This document shows positions 63,983 to 64,000 of a stretch of 64,000 nt of DNA, one piece after another. The notes under the pieces were generated by a model, which worked only from the letters and a program-made list of their open reading frames with translations, did no database searches and had not been told where the DNA came from. Each line of letters starts with the position of its first letter. The stretch's first letter is position 1. Source of the DNA: Rhodanobacter sp. OK091 (GTDB lineage: Bacteria; Pseudomonadota; Gammaproteobacteria; Xanthomonadales; Rhodanobacteraceae); NCBI RefSeq assembly GCF_900142825.1, contig NZ_FRCH01000001.1, positions 620,001 through 684,000 of the forward strand, written 5' to 3'. A program made the translations under genes and the position numbers.

Positions 63983-64000
63983 CCGGCGCGCTACGTGCTC

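Overview
The window is GC-rich gammaproteobacterial chromosome. It most resembles the Xanthomonadales (Lysobacterales), probably a motile member of the Rhodanobacteraceae such as Rhodanobacter or Dyella. This rests on gene order, protein style and the flagellar/chemotaxis block; no rRNA is present to settle it. Nearly all DNA is coding. I saw no prophage, insertion sequence, CRISPR array or integrase.

Region 1 (1-23.1 kb, minus strand) is the transcription/translation supercluster. Read in the direction of transcription it runs tRNA-Tyr, tRNA-Gly, tRNA-Thr, tufB, tRNA-Trp, secE, nusG, rplK, rplA, rplJ, rplL, rpoB, rpoC, rpsL, rpsG, fusA, tufA, rpsJ, rplC, rplD, rplW, rplB, rpsS, rplV, rpsC (cut by the window edge). 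The gaps carry promoter-like sites and several intrinsic-terminator or attenuator-like hairpins that split the block into tRNA-tufB/secE-nusG/L11-L1, L10-beta, str and S10 units.

Region 2 (23.2-47.9 kb) is housekeeping and accessory metabolism. It holds an acyl-CoA thioesterase, a membrane SpoIIE-type phosphatase fused to an anti-sigma-type kinase with an adjacent STAS antagonist, and the conserved TPR lipoprotein-lolB-ispE-tRNA-Gln-prs-rplY-pth-ychF series. hemA-prfA runs divergently from that series. Here ispE is fused in frame to an N-terminal GNAT acetyltransferase and carries a 33-bp tandem repeat. Next come PPK2, acylphosphatase, a TlpA-like thioredoxin, YihY, WrbA, DUF2069, an AidB-like acyl-CoA dehydrogenase, a short asparaginase, SufT and the pyridine nucleotide transhydrogenase. 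The transhydrogenase genes are split by an oppositely oriented sigma factor/DUF3619-like/DUF3106 operon.

Region 3 (47.9-52.8 kb) has pntAA, cytidine deaminase, a nitroreductase, a 5'-3' exonuclease, a NUDIX hydrolase and a tandem pair of small exported paralogues. Each paralogue is preceded by a good match to the FliA (sigma-28) promoter.

Region 4 (52.9-64 kb) is a chemotaxis operon on the minus strand: STAS, cheY, cheA, cheW, mcp, cheR, cheD, cheB, an MCP-like gene and a second STAS gene. It diverges from a fliK-like gene and a stand-alone FlhB C-terminal-domain gene. FliA-type promoters lie in the divergent gap and before cheW. The most promising new biology is the sigma-28-linked pair of exported proteins, the GNAT-IspE fusion with its repeat, and the fused phosphatase/kinase partner-switching module.
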